Notes under the pieces: generated by a model
Told to the model about the DNA's origin: nothing
Database searches by the model: none
The model's input: the letters and a program-made list of their open reading frames with translations, nothing else
Made by a program: the position numbers and the translations under genes
Source: Egicoccus sp. AB-alg6-2
GTDB lineage: Bacteria > Actinomycetota > Nitriliruptoria > Nitriliruptorales > Nitriliruptoraceae
Reading direction: 5' to 3'
Assembly: GCF_041821025.1 (NCBI RefSeq)
Contig: NZ_JBGUAY010000002.1
Coordinates: 62,001 to 126,000 of the forward strand
DNA: 64,000 nt
Shown: piece after piece, positions 51,231-58,973 of the stretch
Layout: every line of letters begins with the position of its first letter
How positions within the stretch are numbered: the first letter of the stretch is position 1

Positions 51231-51577
51231 CACCGCCCGACCGGCACGCCGCGGACGCGCCCCCGCTGCCGCCGGGCGGGCACCCCGACCCGCCGGACCG
51301 GCTCACCCCGTTCCAGCAGGCCGTCGTGGCCCTCGTGCGCGACCTGGCACCGGGCGAGGTCGTGACCTATGCCGACGTCGCCGCGGAGATCGGCCGACCC
51401 GGGAGCGCGCAGGCCGTCGCCAACGTCCTGCGACGGGTTCCCGGCCTGCCGTGGTGGCGCGTGATCCCCTCGACCGGGCGGGTCTACCGCACGCATGCCG
51501 ACGTGCAGATACCACTGCTGCGCGCCGAGGGGGTCGAGGTCGACGACGGCCGCCACGTCGCGCCGACCCTCCGGTAG
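51227..51577 (+). CDS. Alkyltransferase-like protein (ATL, MGMT fold without cysteine)
   Basis: This 116-aa protein has the DNA-binding MGMT fold (GEVVTYADVAAEIGRPGSA, then AVANVLRR). The active-site PCHR of true O6-alkylguanine transferases is replaced by PWWRVI, so it cannot accept alkyl groups. Alkyltransferase-like proteins of this kind bind damaged bases and hand them to nucleotide excision repair. The GTG start overlaps the previous gene. Confidence 0.85.
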   Translation: MTPPDRHAADAPPLPPGGHPDPPDRLTPFQQAVVALVRDLAPGEVVTYADVAAEIGRPGSAQAVANVLRRVPGLPWWRVIPSTGRVYRTHADVQIPLLRAEGVEVDDGRHVAPTLR

Positions 51578-51604
51578 GCCAAGCACGCCCCGGTGCGGTT
51601 TCCG

Positions 51605-52354
51605 TCAGTGGCCGACGTCGACGGGCTCGGGTGGCAGGCCCTCGGCGCGCAGGGCGACCAGGTGCTCGGGCAGCGCCGACGGGGCGAGCAGTTCGCGGGT
51701 CGTCGACAGCTCCTCGAGGGTCCACCAGCGGGCCTCGACGGCGCCGAGGTCGTCCAGCGGCGCGGCGGCCACGTCCACCTCGGCCCGGGCCAGGAACCAC
51801 CGTTCGTCCTGGTCGAGCCACACGCCCCGGAACGGGAACTGCACCCGTCGGCGCCAGATCCAGGGTCCGAGTTCGGGCATGAGTCCGAGTTCTTCGCGTA
51901 GTTCGCGCACGGCCGCCTCCTCGTGGGTCTCACCGGGCGTCAGCCCGCCCCCGGGAGCGGTCCACACGCGGCGGGTCGAGGACGGCGCGTGCGCGACCAG
52001 CAGCACACGCTCGAGCGGGTCGAGCAGCACGACCCGAGCCGCCCGGCGGACCAGGGGCCGCTCCTGCGTCCCGACCCCCTCCGGTTCGGGCGGCAGTCGC
52101 GGATGCGGCGGCACGACGCGCGAGGCCACCACCGCCGTCGCGTCGACGACCACGAGCTGACCATCGCGGTCGACGAGCAGCAGGACGTCGTCGTCCATCA
52201 CCAGCAGCCGTCCCACGACGTCGGTCGGCGTCGGGCCCCGGTCGGGATCGGGCACCAGGTGACGGACGGAGACACGCGAGCCCACGTCGTCGGGGGTCAC
52301 GCGCCGGACGTAGTGGGCGCGCAGGCCGGATCGGGGGCGGGGTGGATCGGTCAT
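51605..52354 (-). CDS. Nudix hydrolase with N-terminal SH3-like (Rv0428c-type) domain
   Basis: The 249-aa protein has an N-terminal beta-rich region (VGSRVSVRHLVPD, then DVVGRLLVMDDDVLLLVDRD) like the accessory domain of mycobacterial Rv0428c. A Nudix domain follows, with the catalytic box beginning GGGLTPGETHEEAAV and ending RELREELGL. The substrate is unknown. It is the last gene of the leftward ppk-sixA-ppx-Nudix unit. In mycobacteria a Nudix domain and a histidine phosphatase are fused in MutT1 near ppk; here they are separate genes. Confidence 0.85.
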   Translation of the reverse strand: MTDPPRPRSGLRAHYVRRVTPDDVGSRVSVRHLVPDPDRGPTPTDVVGRLLVMDDDVLLLVDRDGQLVVVDATAVVASRVVPPHPRLPPEPEGVGTQERPLVRRAARVVLLDPLERVLLVAHAPSSTRRVWTAPGGGLTPGETHEEAAVRELREELGLMPELGPWIWRRRVQFPFRGVWLDQDERWFLARAEVDVAAAPLDDLGAVEARWWTLEELSTTRELLAPSALPEHLVALRAEGLPPEPVDVGH

Positions 52355-52375
52355 GCCCCGACCGTAACGCAGGGC

Positions 52376-53908
52376 TCACACGAGTTCGTCGCCGGTCTCG
52401 GCGTCGACGAGCCGGATGTCGCGGTCGTACACCCGCCGGAACCACCCCGCGCGGCGCTCCACGTCGGACGCGGCCAGGTGGGGGTCGCCGGCCACGGCGA
52501 CGGTCACGCGTCGCCCGTCGTCGTCGGCGTGCACGTCGTGGACCGCCTGGTCGCGCGCCGCGTCGAGCACGTCGGCGAGCTGCAGCAACGTCAACAGCCG
52601 CTCGACGCGTCCACGGCGCGCCGGGTCCAGGCCGGCGGCCGGCGGGAACTTGCCGTCGAGGCCGCGCGCGCCGTGGAAGCGCACCATCGTGGTGAGGGCC
52701 GCCACCTCGGCCGGCGCGAAGCCCCGCAGCTCGGCGTGCTCCAGCAGGTAGGCCCCGTGACGGTGCGAGCGGCGGAGCGCCAGCGCCTCGCCGATGGTGT
52801 GCAGGCGTGCGGCGTGCTGCAGCAGCTCGCGGTCGTCGTCGCCCAGCGCGTGCAGGTCGACGAGTTCGTCGAAGAGCAGCCCCGCCAGGGTGGCGACGTG
52901 TTCGGGGTGGGCGTCGTCGGCGGCGAGGAAGGTGGTCGCGACCCGCTCGATCTCGCGCTCGCGCAACCGGGAGGCAGAGACGACCTCGGCCGCGGCGGCG
53001 TCGAGGAGGATGCCCTCGCGCAGCCCCGCGTCGGCGACCGTCGCCTGCGTGATCCCGAGCCGATCGAACACCTCGACCAGGACCACCGCGGCGACGTGGA
53101 TGTGGTCGGCGCGGCTGTCCTTCATCGCGGGCACGTCCAGTCGTCCGGCATCGTCGAGTTCGAGCAGCCGGTCACGCATGCGGCGCAGGGCGTCGACCGC
53201 CATGGTGAACTGGTTGGTCACCGTGTCGGCGGGCAGCCAGCGACCGTCGTCCGCGGCGAGCACCCGTGCCAACGCCCGGACGGTGCCGCCCACCGCGACC
53301 ACCCCGGCTGGTGCGTGTGCGGCGACCTCGGCGACGAGGGGGTCCAGCGCGTCGGCGACGGCCGCCCGCAGGTGCCGCAGGTCGGCGTCACGGGGTGGGT
53401 CGTGCTCGAGCAGCGCGCTCAGGCGGCTCGCGCCGAGGGGCGTCGACGCCGACCAGCCGACCTCGGCGCCCCGGCCGACCGCCAGCTCCAGCGAACCGCC
53501 GCCGAGGTCGAGGACCAGCAGCGGCTCGGCGTCGACGGCGACCGCCGAACGCACCCCGAGGTAGGACAGCCTCGCCTCCTCGAGGCCGGGCAGGACCTGC
53601 ACCGCCACCCCGGTGGCCGCCTCCATCGCGCGCAGGACCTCGGCCCCGTTGCCGGCATCGCGGATCGCCGCCGTCGCCACCGCGGTCAGCTGCTCGGCAC
53701 CGCTGCGGTGCGCGAGGTCGGCGAGGTGGCCGGCGGTGGCGGCCGCCGTGGCCAGGGCGTCGGCGGGGACGTCGCCGTGCCTCGCCACCACCGCGCCGAG
53801 GTGGAGCATCTCGCGCTGTCGCATGACGGGGACGACCCGGCCGTCGGCGACGTCGGCGACCAGCACGTGGAAGGAGTTGCTGCCGAGGTCGAGGACGGCG
53901 GCGCGCAT
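52376..53908 (-). CDS. ppx: Exopolyphosphatase/guanosine pentaphosphatase (Ppx/GppA)
   Basis: This 510-aa protein has the ASKHA ATPase-like Ppx domain (VLDLGSNSFHVLVAD at the N-terminus, LDLGGGSLELAVG near residue 130) and a C-terminal HD-like helical domain (LQHAARLHTIGEALALR). It degrades polyphosphate from the end or hydrolyses pppGpp. Its ATG is two bases after the sixA stop. Position in the ppk unit favours a polyphosphate role. Confidence 0.92.
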   Translation of the reverse strand: MRAAVLDLGSNSFHVLVADVADGRVVPVMRQREMLHLGAVVARHGDVPADALATAAATAGHLADLAHRSGAEQLTAVATAAIRDAGNGAEVLRAMEAATGVAVQVLPGLEEARLSYLGVRSAVAVDAEPLLVLDLGGGSLELAVGRGAEVGWSASTPLGASRLSALLEHDPPRDADLRHLRAAVADALDPLVAEVAAHAPAGVVAVGGTVRALARVLAADDGRWLPADTVTNQFTMAVDALRRMRDRLLELDDAGRLDVPAMKDSRADHIHVAAVVLVEVFDRLGITQATVADAGLREGILLDAAAAEVVSASRLREREIERVATTFLAADDAHPEHVATLAGLLFDELVDLHALGDDDRELLQHAARLHTIGEALALRRSHRHGAYLLEHAELRGFAPAEVAALTTMVRFHGARGLDGKFPPAAGLDPARRGRVERLLTLLQLADVLDAARDQAVHDVHADDDGRRVTVAVAGDPHLAASDVERRAGWFRRVYDRDIRLVDAETGDELV

Positions 53909-53910
53909 CG

Positions 53911-54375
53911 CTACGCCGGGGGTGGCAGGTAGCGGACGGCGGGGGTTCGGAGGTCGCCCTCGAGCACCCACGTGCTGCCCTTCTGCCACCGCGGGCCGCC
54001 CGCGCCGTCGACGTCGACCCCGCGCACCTGCAGGTCCTGTACCAGCGCGCCGATCACGTCCCCGTGCGAGCACAGCACGACGTCGCGACCCTCGAGGCGC
54101 CGCAGCAGACCGTGCACGACGTCGAGCGGCGTGCCCTCCGCCAGAGCCTCCTCCTCCTCGACGTCGAGTCCGCGTGCCGCCGCGAGCGGCGAGACGCTGT
54201 CGACACAGCGGGTGTAGGGACTCGACAGGACCCGTTCGACGGGCAGCCCGGCATAGGCGTCGATCAGCGCGGCGGCCTGGCGGCTCCCGCGCTCGGAGAC
54301 GGGACGTCGCCGGTCGTCGCCGGTGTAGTCGCCGCGCTCGCCCGCGTCGACGTGGCGGAGCAGGAGCAGGGGCAC
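53911..54375 (-). CDS. sixA: SixA-type histidine phosphatase
   Basis: This 154-aa protein has the phosphohistidine motif LLRHVDAGERGDY (RHVDAG where most have RHAxAG) and the second histidine in LCSHGDVIGAL. The family removes phosphate from phosphohistidine or small phosphoesters. It lies between ppk and ppx in one unit with a 28-bp gap after ppk. PPK uses a phosphohistidine intermediate, so a link to that state is possible but unproven. Confidence 0.85.
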   Translation of the reverse strand: MPLLLLRHVDAGERGDYTGDDRRRPVSERGSRQAAALIDAYAGLPVERVLSSPYTRCVDSVSPLAAARGLDVEEEEALAEGTPLDVVHGLLRRLEGRDVVLCSHGDVIGALVQDLQVRGVDVDGAGGPRWQKGSTWVLEGDLRTPAVRYLPPPA

Positions 54376-54403
54376 GCACAGGCCTTTCGGTTCCGGGACG
54401 TTT

Positions 54404-56503
54404 CTACCGCAGCCGGCTGCGGGCGCGCTGCTGGAGCACCTCGTGGGTGTCCACCCCGGCGGCCGGCGCCACCCGTTCCCAGGCGCTGTCGGGCCGCAGC
54501 CGCCAGGCGAGCCGGTCGTCGTCCAGGCAGGTCTGCAGGATCTCCTCGAGGCGCTCCTGCAGCGCCGGGTCCTCGATCGGCACCAGCGCTTCGACGCGGC
54601 GATCGAGGTTGCGGGGCATCCAGTCGCCGGAACCGATCACGTAGTCGAGGCCCCGGTCGGCGCTGCCGAACCGGAAGATGCGCGAATGCTCGAGGAACCG
54701 TCCGACGATCGAGCGGACGCGGACGTTGTCCGACATGCCCGGGACCTCCGGGCGCAGACAGCACACGCCGCGAACGATCAGGTCGATCCGTGTGCCGGCC
54801 TGTGAGGCGGCATACAGCGCCTCGATGATCCGGGAGTCCACCAGGCTGTTCATCTTGGCCACGACGTGGCCGTCCTCCGCCTGCGCCTCGCGTTCGATCA
54901 GTTCGAGCATCCGCTGCCGGTAGGTGGCGGGCGCCACGATCAGCTTGCGGTACTCGGCCTGGCGCGAATAGCCGGTCAGGACGTTGAACAGGTCGCTGAG
55001 GTCGGCGCCGATGTCGGGGTCCGCGGTCAGCAGGCCCAGATCCTCGTAGATCCGGGCCGTGCGGTCGTTGTAGTTGCCGGTGCCGATGTGGGCGTAGCGA
55101 CGGACGCGGTCCCCCTCCTGGCGCACGACCAGGCAGATCTTGGTGTGCGTCTTGAGCCCGACCACGCCGTAGGCGACGTGCACGCCGGCTTCCTCCAGCG
55201 CGCGCGCCCACGCGATGTTGGCCTCCTCGTCGAAGCGTGCCTTGAGCTCGACGAGGGCGACGACCTGCTTGCCCGCCTCGGCGGCGTCGAGCAGGGCCCG
55301 CGAGATCGGGCTGTCGCGTCCGGAGGTGCGGTACAGCGTGATCTTGATCGCCAGCACCTGCGGATCGGTGGCTGCCGCCTCGAGGAAGGCCCGCACCGAG
55401 GTCGTGAACGAGTCGTAGGGATGCTGTACCAGCACGTCGCCCTCACGCAGGGCGGCGAACAGGTCCGGGTGCTCGCCGCCCGTCGCCGCCGCCAGGCGCG
55501 GCTGGGTGACCGACGCCAGCGTCGGATGCTTGAGGTCGGGGCGGTCGAGTGCGTACAAGGTGTCGAGGCCGGACAGGTCGAGCGGCCCCGGCAGGGCGAT
55601 CATCTCGGCGGGGGTGATCTCGAGTTCGCGCAGCAGCAGGCGCTGGACGGCCTCGGACATGCCCGGTTCGACCTCGAGCCGCACCAGGCTGCCGAACCGG
55701 CGACGGGTCAGCTCGCTCTCGATCGCCAGCAGCAGGTCGTCGGCCTCGTCCTCCTCGATCTCGAAGTCGGCGTTGCGGGTGACGCGGAACACGTGGTGCT
55801 CGACGACCTCGAGTCCCGCGAAGAGCCGCCCGAGCTGCGACGCGATCAACTGCTCGAGCGGGACGAACCGTTCGCCGTCGGGGAGGGCGACGAAGCGGGG
55901 GAGCAGCGGCGGGACCTTGATGCGCGCGAACCGCTGCTCCCCGTGCTCGTGGTCCTGCACGATCACGGCGAGGTTGAGCGAAAGGTTGGACAGGTAGGGG
56001 AAGGGATGGGCCGGATCGACCGCCAGGGGCGTCAGCACGGGGAAGATCTGGTCATCGAAGACCTGCGCCAGGTGGCGTCGGTCGGCCGCGTCGAGGTCGT
56101 CGACGTCCAGGAACCGGATGCCCGCCTGGCGCAGCGCCGGCACCAGTTCGTCGCCGAACAGCGCGGCCGCGCGACGGGAGAGCGCCGTCGCCATCTCGGC
56201 GATCACCCGCAACTGCTCCGACGGGGGCATGCCGTCGGCGCCCGAGCCGGTCACGCCGGCCGCCACCTGCTCCTTCAGGCCCGCCACGCGCACCTGGTAG
56301 AACTCGTCGAGGTTCGCGGCGAAGATGGCAAGGAACTTGGCGCGCTCGAGCAGCGGCAGCGTCGGATCCTCCGCCAGCGCCAGGACGCGCTCGTCGAACT
56401 GCAGCCACGACAGCTCGCGGTTGAGGTGGCGCACCTCGTCGTCGGCCGGCGGGTGCGATGCCAGGATCGACATCGTCGGCGTACCGGGACGTGGGTCGGT
56501 CAT
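54404..56503 (-). CDS. ppk: Polyphosphate kinase 1
   Basis: This 699-aa enzyme polymerises the gamma-phosphate of ATP into polyphosphate. It has the N-terminal LNRELSWLQFDERVLALA, the ATP region LYRTSGRDSPISRALLDAA and the phosphohistidine segment YAHIGTGNYNDRTARIY with His472. It is the first gene of a four-gene leftward unit. Pho-box-like repeats lie about 60-90 bp upstream of its start. An internal ATG (MSILASHPP) ten codons in is an alternative start. Confidence 0.95.
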   Translation of the reverse strand: MTDPRPGTPTMSILASHPPADDEVRHLNRELSWLQFDERVLALAEDPTLPLLERAKFLAIFAANLDEFYQVRVAGLKEQVAAGVTGSGADGMPPSEQLRVIAEMATALSRRAAALFGDELVPALRQAGIRFLDVDDLDAADRRHLAQVFDDQIFPVLTPLAVDPAHPFPYLSNLSLNLAVIVQDHEHGEQRFARIKVPPLLPRFVALPDGERFVPLEQLIASQLGRLFAGLEVVEHHVFRVTRNADFEIEEDEADDLLLAIESELTRRRFGSLVRLEVEPGMSEAVQRLLLRELEITPAEMIALPGPLDLSGLDTLYALDRPDLKHPTLASVTQPRLAAATGGEHPDLFAALREGDVLVQHPYDSFTTSVRAFLEAAATDPQVLAIKITLYRTSGRDSPISRALLDAAEAGKQVVALVELKARFDEEANIAWARALEEAGVHVAYGVVGLKTHTKICLVVRQEGDRVRRYAHIGTGNYNDRTARIYEDLGLLTADPDIGADLSDLFNVLTGYSRQAEYRKLIVAPATYRQRMLELIEREAQAEDGHVVAKMNSLVDSRIIEALYAASQAGTRIDLIVRGVCCLRPEVPGMSDNVRVRSIVGRFLEHSRIFRFGSADRGLDYVIGSGDWMPRNLDRRVEALVPIEDPALQERLEEILQTCLDDDRLAWRLRPDSAWERVAPAAGVDTHEVLQQRARSRLR

Positions 56504-56563
56504 GACACCTGCCGCCTCCGGTCGGTCCTGCGCCTGGTGGGTTCGGGGAACCTACGTCACCGA

Positions 56564-56590
56564 GGTGACGGGAAGGTGACCGTTCGCCTA
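56564..56590 (-). promoter_or_regulatory. Pho-box-like repeats upstream of ppk
   Basis: On the minus strand GGTCACCTTCC is followed in exact 11-base register by CGTCACCTCGG. The first unit differs from the pstS unit GTTCACCTTCC by one base. It lies 60-87 bp before the ppk start, where a PhoP/RegX3 activator would bind. Confidence 0.6.
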
Positions 56591-56732
56591 CCGAGGTGTC
56601 CGCTGGCCGTGTCGTGGTCGGCGGGTGCGGCGCACTAGGTTGTCGCCACTCGGTCGACCGGCCCCGCTGCGGCAGGGCGCGACCGGGAACCAGCGCCTAC
56701 CGTGCGCCCCCGAGCACCCCAGGAGGTCCGCG

Positions 56733-57056
56733 TTGACGTACACCATCGCCGAGCCCTGCATCGACGTGAAGGACAAGGCCTGCGTCGAGGAGTGCCCCGT
56801 CGACTGCATCTACGAGGGTGAGCGGATGCTCTACATCCACCCCGAGGAGTGCATCGACTGCGGCGCCTGCGAGCCGGTCTGCCCCGTCGAGGCCATCTTC
56901 TACGAGGACGACGTCCCGGACGAGTGGCAGCTGTTCACCCCCGTGAACGCGGAGTTCTTCGCCGACAGCGTGACCGGACTGGGGTCACCCGGCGGTGCGG
57001 CGACCGTCGGCGCCGTCGACAAGGACCACCCGACGGTGGCCGGCTGGGACGCCTGA
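56733..57056 (+). CDS. fdxA: FdxA-type 7Fe ferredoxin (first of tandem pair)
   Basis: This 107-aa electron carrier has the seven-iron layout CIDVKDKACVEECPVDC for the 3Fe-4S/4Fe-4S pair and CIDCGACEPVCPVEAIF for the second half. The TTG start has a perfect AGGAGG site at 56721-56726. TAGGTT at 56636-56641 is a likely -10. It is followed 92 bp later by a close paralogue. The redox partner is not visible in the window. Confidence 0.93.
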   Translation: MTYTIAEPCIDVKDKACVEECPVDCIYEGERMLYIHPEECIDCGACEPVCPVEAIFYEDDVPDEWQLFTPVNAEFFADSVTGLGSPGGAATVGAVDKDHPTVAGWDA

Positions 57057-57148
57057 GCGCGCTCCATTGGCTCGATCCCGGGCGTGATCGTTAGACTCGT
57101 TCGGTGGCCCGACGAGGGGCCCGGGGTCGACCTCGCGAGGAGAGCCGC

Positions 57149-57484
57149 GTGACGTACGTCATCGCCGAACCGTGCATGGATGTCAAGGACACCGCCTGCG
57201 TGCAGGAGTGCCCGGTGGACTGCATCTACGAGGGTGACCGGATGCTCTACATCCACCCCACGGAGTGCATCGACTGCGGCGCGTGCGAGCCGGCATGTCC
57301 GGTCGAGGCCATCTTCTACGCCGACGACGTGCCCTCGGAGTGGCAGCAGTTCACGCCGATCAACGCCGAGTACTTCGAGCCCAGCGTCACCGGGCTCGGC
57401 TCGCCCGGCGGCGCCAGCAACGTCGGCGTCAGCAACGTCGACCACCCGAAGGTCTCGGCCTACGAGATCCCAGACGCGACCTGA
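57149..57484 (+). CDS. fdxA: FdxA-type 7Fe ferredoxin (second of tandem pair)
   Basis: This 111-aa paralogue has the same cysteine pattern (CMDVKDTACVQECPVDC and CIDCGACEPACPVEAIF) and a longer, Asn/Val-rich C-terminal tail. It has its own TAGACT -10-like hexamer near 57092 and an AGGAG site at 57138-57142, so it can be expressed separately. The pair arose by tandem duplication. Confidence 0.93.
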   Translation: MTYVIAEPCMDVKDTACVQECPVDCIYEGDRMLYIHPTECIDCGACEPACPVEAIFYADDVPSEWQQFTPINAEYFEPSVTGLGSPGGASNVGVSNVDHPKVSAYEIPDAT

Positions 57485-57501
57485 GTCGCCGGTCGCGGTC
57501 C

Positions 57502-58197
57502 GTGCCCCGCTTTCTGCGCCGGCAGCCCCCGCCCGCCGATCCACGGGTTCTCGTCGAGGAGCACCTCGAGGCCGGGCGGCCGACCGGGTGGTTCGAGCCC
57601 CTCTACGCCCGCGCGCGGGGGGATGCCGGCGCGGTGCCCTGGGCCGAGCTGACCGCCCACCCCTACGTCGTCGACTGGCTCGACGACCCGGTCGTCGCGC
57701 CGCCCGGCCGCCGGGCGGTCGTGGTCGGCTGCGGTCTCGGTGACGACGCCGCCGAACTGGCTCGGCACGACTTCGAGGTGGTGGCGTTCGACGTCGCGCC
57801 CACCGCGGTCGCCTGGGCGCAGAAACGCTTCCGCCGGACGCCGGTCGAGTGGCGCGTCGCCGACCTGCTCGACCTGCCCGACGACCTCGTCGGCGGCTTC
57901 GACCTCGTCGTGGAGGTCCGTACGGTCCAGTCCCTGCCCGGGGTGGTGCGTGACGCGGCCATGCACGCGGTCGGCACGCTGTGCGCCCCGGGAGGCGTGG
58001 TCGTCGCCGTGACGCTGGTGGCCGGCTCGGACGCCGTGTCGCGGACGTGGCAGGGGCCACCCTGGGTCCAGTCGCCCAGCGAGCTGGCGGCCTACCGTGC
58101 CGCCGGGCTCGAGCGGGTCGCCCTCGAGCATCCCGACCCCGACGAGCGCGGGGTGATGGAGGTCCGCCTGACGATGCGGCGCCCCGGGCCCGCCTGA
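57502..58197 (+). CDS. Class I SAM-dependent methyltransferase
   Basis: This 231-aa protein has the SAM-binding motif VVVGCGLGDDAAELARH near residue 73, followed by the acidic residue of motif II in VVAFDVAPTAVAWA, and motif IV-like GGFDLVVEVRTVQ. The substrate is unknown. The GTG at 57502 is 17 bp after the ferredoxin stop, so it may share that transcript. A small-molecule or thiopurine-like methyltransferase is possible. Confidence 0.82.
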   Translation: MPRFLRRQPPPADPRVLVEEHLEAGRPTGWFEPLYARARGDAGAVPWAELTAHPYVVDWLDDPVVAPPGRRAVVVGCGLGDDAAELARHDFEVVAFDVAPTAVAWAQKRFRRTPVEWRVADLLDLPDDLVGGFDLVVEVRTVQSLPGVVRDAAMHAVGTLCAPGGVVVAVTLVAGSDAVSRTWQGPPWVQSPSELAAYRAAGLERVALEHPDPDERGVMEVRLTMRRPGPA

Positions 58198-58228
58198 GGG
58201 TGGACAGCCCGTGGCTGCCGGTGGGGGC

Positions 58229-58927
58229 TCAGTGCGGGAGGTGGGCGGTCAGCGCGACGATGTCGGCGTCCAGGCCTGCCAGCACCGCGTCCGCGTCGGC
58301 CTGACGGAGCCGACGCTTGGTGCCCGCGTACGCGCGCGGTGGGAGTTGGGCCAGCTCCGCCGCACGTGAGCGCGCCACGGTCACCACGTCGTCGGCGGGT
58401 GCCAGTTCGTCGGCGAACCCGGCCTCCACCGCGGCGGCGGCGTCGATCCGCCGTCCGGGCAGCACCAGGTCCTCGAGTCGGTCGCCGCGCAGGTTGTGGC
58501 GCGCCAGGGCGATGCCGAACTCGGGGAGTTCGAAGTCGATCTGGGTCTCGGTCAACCCCCACCAGCCGCCCCCGGCCGCCACGGCGTGGTCGCAGGCCAT
58601 CGCGAACATCGTCCCCGCCGCGATGGCGTGACCCGTCGCCGCGCACACCGTCGGACGTGGCTCGGTCCACAGGCGCATCAGGCAACGCCCGAACAGCACG
58701 AGCAACCGCTCGACGCCGGCGCCGCCGTTGGCCGCCATCCACTTCACGTCGAGGCCGGCGGTCAGGATCCCCTCGCGGCCCGCGAGCACGATCGCGCGCG
58801 CGTCGGCCGCCTCGTCGAGCGCCTCGATCAGGCCCTCGAACACCTCGGGGACGAGCGCGTTCTTGTTGCCGTCGTCGAGGGTGAGGGTCAGGACGCCCGC
58901 GTCGTCGAGGTCGGTGCCGATGTCCAT
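58229..58927 (-). CDS. Enoyl-CoA hydratase/isomerase family protein
   Basis: This 232-aa crotonase-like protein has LTLDDGNKNALVPE, the oxyanion-hole GLDVKWMAANG, and GHAIAAGTMFAMACDHAVAA. The two glutamates of true hydratases are not obvious, so the reaction is unclear. It is convergent with the methyltransferase gene and 46 bp downstream of the MocR gene in the same direction. Confidence 0.85.
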   Translation of the reverse strand: MDIGTDLDDAGVLTLTLDDGNKNALVPEVFEGLIEALDEAADARAIVLAGREGILTAGLDVKWMAANGGAGVERLLVLFGRCLMRLWTEPRPTVCAATGHAIAAGTMFAMACDHAVAAGGGWWGLTETQIDFELPEFGIALARHNLRGDRLEDLVLPGRRIDAAAAVEAGFADELAPADDVVTVARSRAAELAQLPPRAYAGTKRRLRQADADAVLAGLDADIVALTAHLPH

Positions 58928-58973
58928 ACGTCTCCCGGTCGCCGGTGCGCGCTGATCCTAGGCCGCTCGCGAC

